A stretch of DNA of 17,812 bases from JAGPUQ01 sp041594335. GTDB taxonomy: Bacteria; Pseudomonadota; Gammaproteobacteria; Pseudomonadales; Porticoccaceae. Every line of letters begins with the position of its first letter. Positions within the stretch are counted from its first letter, which is position 1. The notes under the pieces were generated by a model, which saw nothing but the letters and a program-made list of their open reading frames with translations, did not search any database and had not been told where the DNA came from. The stretch lies in the NCBI GenBank assembly GCA_041594335.1, contig JBFHML010000048.1, positions 1 to 17,812 of the forward strand, in the 5' to 3' direction. Of this stretch, positions 14,187 to 17,812 are shown piece after piece. The position numbers and the translations under genes were made by a program.

Positions 14187-16580
14187 TCAGCCCACCTCGC
14201 GCATCTTTTTGGACAACAGCCAGCGTCCCAATGCCGGCAACATCAATATCGCGCCGAGCATGTTGAGGACAAACATGAAGGTCAACAAAATCCCCATATC
14301 AGCCTGGAACTGTAGCGACGCGAAGATCCAGGTCGCCACGCCGACGCCCAGCGTCATCCCCGTGAACATCACGGGCTTGCCCGTAGTGCGCATCGCCTTG
14401 TAGAAGGCTTCGTCCAACGGATCGCCCCCCTTCATAAAGGCTGCCATTCGACTATAGATATAGATGCCATAGTCGACCCCGATACCTACCCCGAGTGCCA
14501 CTACCGGCAGCGTGTTGACCTTGAGTCCGATCTCCATGATCGCCATCAACGCGTAGCACAGCAAAGATACCAAGGCCAGCGGAATGACCACACACAGGGT
14601 GCCGCCGATCGAGCGGAACGTCAGCAGACACATGCCGATGATCGCTCCGTAGACCCACAGCATGATCGGCAACTGCGCCGCCGATACCGTCTGGTTGGTT
14701 GCCCCGATGACCCCCACATTCCCTGCAGCGAGGCGTGGGTTGAATCGCTCCTCCGGCAACCGCGATTCGAATTGCTTGATACCCGCGATGATGCGATCGA
14801 TCGTCTCGGCTTTGTGATCCACGGTAAAAATGTCCACCGGCATCGCGGTGCAATCCGCATTCATCAAGTCGGAGGCACGCCCCATGTGGTAGAGCGTCGA
14901 AGAATAGTTGTACTGATCACGTGGCATTTCCGCCCACTGCGGATTGCCCTCATTGTTGGCCGTCAGAACAACTTTCATTCGATCGACCAGCGAATTGACC
15001 GACTGTACCCCCGGCAGGTTGCGTAGGTACCAGCCAAATCGCTCCATCTCCTTCATGACATCATGATGGACACAGGCGTTTTCTACCGACTCAACGATGA
15101 CGGAAAGGCGATCCACACCAATGGAAAAGCTTTGTGCGATCTCCCGGCTATCGACGTTATACCGGGCATCTTCACGCAACTCGGGAACCCCGGCGTGCAA
15201 GTCCCCAATCTTCAGCTCCTGACTCTTGATAAAGCCGACCACCGCGAGAATGGCACCGACGCCGAGAATCGTCAGCGAAGGCCCCGTGCGCGTTAACCTC
15301 GACATGGCGCGCCACAAACCGTCTCGCTTGGCCTCGGCCGCCTGCCGACGTGCCCGGTAACCTTCCAGGTTATTCAGCTTCACGAAGGACAGCAGCACTG
15401 GCAACAACAGCAGATTGGTGAAGATGATCGCACCCACACCCAGAGAGGCGGTGATCGCCATCTCCTGGATAATCCCGATATCGATCAGCAGCACGGTCAC
15501 GAAGCCGAGCACGTCACTGGCCAGGGCCAAACTGCCGGGGATAATCAGCCGTTCGAACGTGCGTCGCGCGGCCTCCAGGGAGCTGACGCCGGCGGGATGC
15601 TCAGGCGCCGGCACGATATCGAGACCATGCTCGTCCCGTTGACCGCCGTAGAGCACCTCGCCCATCCAACCGGAGATCATCTGCACGCCATGGCTGACCC
15701 CGATCGCAAACACCAGGAAAGGCACCAGGATACTCATGGGGTCGAGGCCGAAGCCAAGCAGCGGCAACAGCCCCAGCTGCCAGATCACGGCGACCAGGGA
15801 GACCACCAGCGGCAACACCGTCAGCTTAATGGAGCCTGAATACAGAAACAGCAAGACGGCGGTAATGGCAAAGGCGATCCCGAAGAAGCCGATGACGTCC
15901 CGGGCACCATCGGCGATATCCCCAGTAGATTTGGCAAACCCGATAATCCGGACTTTGATGTCGTCGGTTTCGAACCGCTGACGAATTTTCTCTTCAAGAT
16001 CGGCAGCCACTTTCTGATAATCCAGCGGCTCCCGGGTGGTCGGATCGCGCTCGATCAGTTCGGCGCGGATCAGGGCGCCGGAAAAATCGTTCGCGACCAG
16101 ACTGCCGACGCGGCCTGATTTGATGATGTTGTTCCGTACCACCGGCATCCATTCGTCGGTGGGACGAAATTCGGCAGGCACTACGTTGCCGCCACGGAAG
16201 CCGTCTTCAACCACCTCGATATAGCGGACATTTGGGGTAAAGATCGACGTCACCGTCGAGCGCGCCACACCCGGCAGGAAAAAAACCTCGTCGGTGGCTA
16301 AGCGCATCGCTTCGAAGAAGTCGGGATTAAAGATATTGCCCTCTTCCTGAAGGAGCGCCACGATCAACTGGTTGCCGCTGCCGAAATCGCGCTCGTACTC
16401 TTTTAGCGTCTGAATGTACGGATGTTCCAATGGCAGCAATTTTTCAAATCCGGCATCCACGCGCAACTTGAGCGCGTTGTACCCCATCCACAGGGTAATG
16501 CCGGCGAAAATCAGCAACACCAGCCAGCGATACGTGAACAGCAGTCTTTCTACGCCTTTGGTGATGGATCCCCTGGTCAT
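14187..16580 (-). CDS. MMPL-type RND superfamily transporter
   Basis: This 797-residue protein has two repeated halves, each one membrane helix, a large periplasmic loop, then a bundle of about five helices. The first helix is at about 14-37, the first loop at about 40-230, and a second bundle occupies the C-terminal 200 residues. ALGVGIGVDYGIYIYSRM and FLVFAIGVSHGVQMISGW are the paired charged/SSD-like helix-4 motifs of MMPL proteins, with an Asp in the second. Proteins of this class move lipids or hydrophobic compounds across the inner membrane or within the envelope; HpnN for hopanoids is a relative in general plan. AAGG lies upstream of the ATG at 16580, 67 bp after the YCF48-like gene. 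The pairing suggests a joint envelope role. No membrane-fusion or outer-membrane partner is in view. Confidence 0.9.
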   Translation of the reverse strand: MTRGSITKGVERLLFTYRWLVLLIFAGITLWMGYNALKLRVDAGFEKLLPLEHPYIQTLKEYERDFGSGNQLIVALLQEEGNIFNPDFFEAMRLATDEVFFLPGVARSTVTSIFTPNVRYIEVVEDGFRGGNVVPAEFRPTDEWMPVVRNNIIKSGRVGSLVANDFSGALIRAELIERDPTTREPLDYQKVAADLEEKIRQRFETDDIKVRIIGFAKSTGDIADGARDVIGFFGIAFAITAVLLFLYSGSIKLTVLPLVVSLVAVIWQLGLLPLLGFGLDPMSILVPFLVFAIGVSHGVQMISGWMGEVLYGGQRDEHGLDIVPAPEHPAGVSSLEAARRTFERLIIPGSLALASDVLGFVTVLLIDIGIIQEMAITASLGVGAIIFTNLLLLPVLLSFVKLNNLEGYRARRQAAEAKRDGLWRAMSRLTRTGPSLTILGVGAILAVVGFIKSQELKIGDLHAGVPELREDARYNVDSREIAQSFSIGVDRLSVIVESVENACVHHDVMKEMERFGWYLRNLPGVQSVNSLVDRMKVVLTANNEGNPQWAEMPRDQYNYSSTLYHMGRASDLMNADCTAMPVDIFTVDHKAETIDRIIAGIKQFESRLPEERFNPRLAAGNVGVIGATNQTVSAAQLPIMLWVYGAIIGMCLLTFRSIGGTLCVVIPLALVSLLCYALMAIMEIGLKVNTLPVVALGVGIGVDYGIYIYSRMAAFMKGGDPLDEAFYKAMRTTGKPVMFTGMTLGVGVATWIFASLQFQADMGILLTFMFVLNMLGAILMLPALGRWLLSKKMREVG

Positions 16581-16647
16581 AGCTGAAAACCTTTATCTGT
16601 GATTTCGCAAAAGGACTGGTCGGCTCCGGTACTCGGATCCGTACGCT

Positions 16648-17763
16648 CTACTCCGCCAACTTGAAGTGCTGCACACCGGAGCTTCCGAAGAGCAGCAGCT
16701 CGGTATCGCTCAACCGCTTGATCGATACGAAAGAGTTGAAGTTATCGTAAGGAATGCGCTCTGCGACCTCGCTACCCGGCTGAATACGCAGCAGCGTGCC
16801 GGTACCGCCAGCGGCGATAACGCTGCCATCAGACAATTCGACGGTGTCGAAGATGTTGGAAGTGACGCCGGGGACCCGGACGCGCTCCCAGCTCATCCCC
16901 TGATCCGAAGAACGATAAATTCTCCCGCGGAGCCCATAAATCAGCACATCGCCGGAAGACAAGCTCGCGTTCGCCCCAAAAAATGAGCCTTCATAGGGGG
17001 AAGGCAGAATGCGCCAGGGGCCGGCCTGCAGCGGAGCCTCGGCAGACTCGTCATCCGCGCTGGCCATTGCTTCAGTGTCGGCCTCGGCTTCCGTGTCGTC
17101 TTCCGCTGTGGCAACACCATCGGGATCATAAAAAAGCACGGTACCCAGCTCACCGACAATCAAATAGCCGCTGCCCATCGGTGAAATCGCGTGAAACCCC
17201 GGCTCCGGCTCCATGTCGTTCGCAGCCAACAGATCGTACAGCTCGCTGGTGTCTTCATACTCCCACGTCTTACCACCGTCAGAAGTCGTCATCATCAGAC
17301 TATAGGCGCCAATCGCGATCCCGTGATCCCGATCCTTGAACAGGATGTCGAGTACCGGCTTTGCAATATCGCCATCGACAACCAAATCCTCATGCTGAAT
17401 TTCCCAATTCTCCCCGCCATCGGACGTATGCAGCACCAGCGTATCGTGACTGCCAGCCCATCCGTGCCGCTCATCGATGAATTCCATCGTGGTGATCAAA
17501 TTTTGGGTCGGCGAATTGGCTTGTGTCCATGAGCCGCCGCCATCATCGGAATAGACGATGGTTCCGAAACTTCCGCCAGCCACCACGCGTTCGCCGGCAA
17601 AATCCGACGTCACCATCAGCACTTTATGCGCCAGCGGAGATTTCATCGCTCTAGCTTGGTGATCATCTTCTCCATTGGCGGTTTCGGCGACAGCGGTTAC
17701 CGCTGTCAAACCGATAGCCAACAGCGCAATCGATTTTAGAAATTCTTTGAATATCGCATTCAT
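16648..17763 (-). CDS. Exported YCF48/BNR-repeat beta-propeller protein
   Basis: This 371-residue protein has a signal peptide (hydrophobic 10-25, cleavage near AVTAVA-ET). Asp-box repeats SDDGGGSW (72-79), SDGGENW (114-120), SDGGKTW (161-167) and SDQGMSW (286-292) are spaced as blades of a propeller related to plant/cyanobacterial YCF48 (HCF136). Between blades an acidic low-complexity insert (about 213-244, almost only Glu, Asp, Ala, Thr, Ser) interrupts the fold. It is likely periplasmic, perhaps scaffolding the adjacent RND transporter. The ATG at 17763 overlaps the stop TGA of a probable upstream frame as ATGA, and GAGGAG lies 11 bases upstream. Function is not established. Confidence 0.88.
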   Translation of the reverse strand: MNAIFKEFLKSIALLAIGLTAVTAVAETANGEDDHQARAMKSPLAHKVLMVTSDFAGERVVAGGSFGTIVYSDDGGGSWTQANSPTQNLITTMEFIDERHGWAGSHDTLVLHTSDGGENWEIQHEDLVVDGDIAKPVLDILFKDRDHGIAIGAYSLMMTTSDGGKTWEYEDTSELYDLLAANDMEPEPGFHAISPMGSGYLIVGELGTVLFYDPDGVATAEDDTEAEADTEAMASADDESAEAPLQAGPWRILPSPYEGSFFGANASLSSGDVLIYGLRGRIYRSSDQGMSWERVRVPGVTSNIFDTVELSDGSVIAAGGTGTLLRIQPGSEVAERIPYDNFNSFVSIKRLSDTELLLFGSSGVQHFKLAE

Positions 17764-17812
17764 CGCTCGACAAGCTCCTCGCGCCCTTTCTCGCTCAGAA
17801 TCAGCCGGGCGA
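17760..17812 (-). CDS. Possible C-terminal end of an upstream gene (partial)
   Basis: An open frame enters from the right edge and ends ARLILSEKGREELVER before a TGA at 17762-17760. That stop overlaps the start codon of the propeller gene in an ATGA junction. Sixteen helical, charged residues are too few to identify a family. The overlap geometry is the main support; chance openness over 50 bases is possible. Confidence 0.4.
   Translation of the reverse strand, partial: ARLILSEKGREELVER

Overview
The window is GC-rich and reads as the chromosome of a proteobacterium, most likely a gammaproteobacterium. The basis is Fur, FNR/Anr and sigma-54 type sites, an ExbB-ExbD-TonB system and clear Shine-Dalgarno sequences. 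I cannot name the genus. There are 14 protein genes (one cut by the left edge), the probable tail of another at the right edge, and one decayed gene. I saw no rRNA, tRNA, CRISPR array or insertion sequence.

Layout. (1) 1-1440, minus: a partial NirB/NasC-like FAD oxidoreductase. It is preceded by a near-consensus sigma-54 promoter and a leader containing a strong intrinsic terminator, an architecture that suggests nitrogen-regulated transcription attenuation. (2) 1686-6330, minus: an iron-acquisition block. A 16/19 Fur box lies ahead of two small uncharacterised genes and a typical 2-Cys peroxiredoxin. Next comes the wreck of a TonB-dependent receptor gene, then intact exbB, exbD and tonB. The receptor's stop codon still overlaps the exbB start. 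(3) 6554-7726, plus: a major facilitator transporter divergent from the Fur-controlled block. (4) 7753-9685: a family III CoA-transferase (minus) and a small c-type cytochrome (plus); a perfect FNR-type dyad lies upstream of the cytochrome. (5) 9706-14025, minus: aldehyde dehydrogenase, zinc alcohol dehydrogenase and a family I CoA-transferase, together a plausible alcohol-to-acyl-CoA route. The first two genes each have a sigma-54-type promoter with one core mismatch. (6) 14141-17763, minus: a bidirectional terminator, an MMPL-type RND transporter, a secreted YCF48-like beta-propeller protein, and the last codons of a probable upstream gene.

How it fits together. Regions 4 to 6 look like use of a hydrophobic alcohol or related compound: envelope transport, oxidation to the acid and CoA activation. 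Region 2 looks like a siderophore system that lost its receptor but kept its energy-transducing complex. The most unusual observations are the sigma-54 promoter plus leader terminator at 1320-1440, the paired sigma-54 promoters in the alcohol cluster, and the receptor pseudogene still overlapping exbB.
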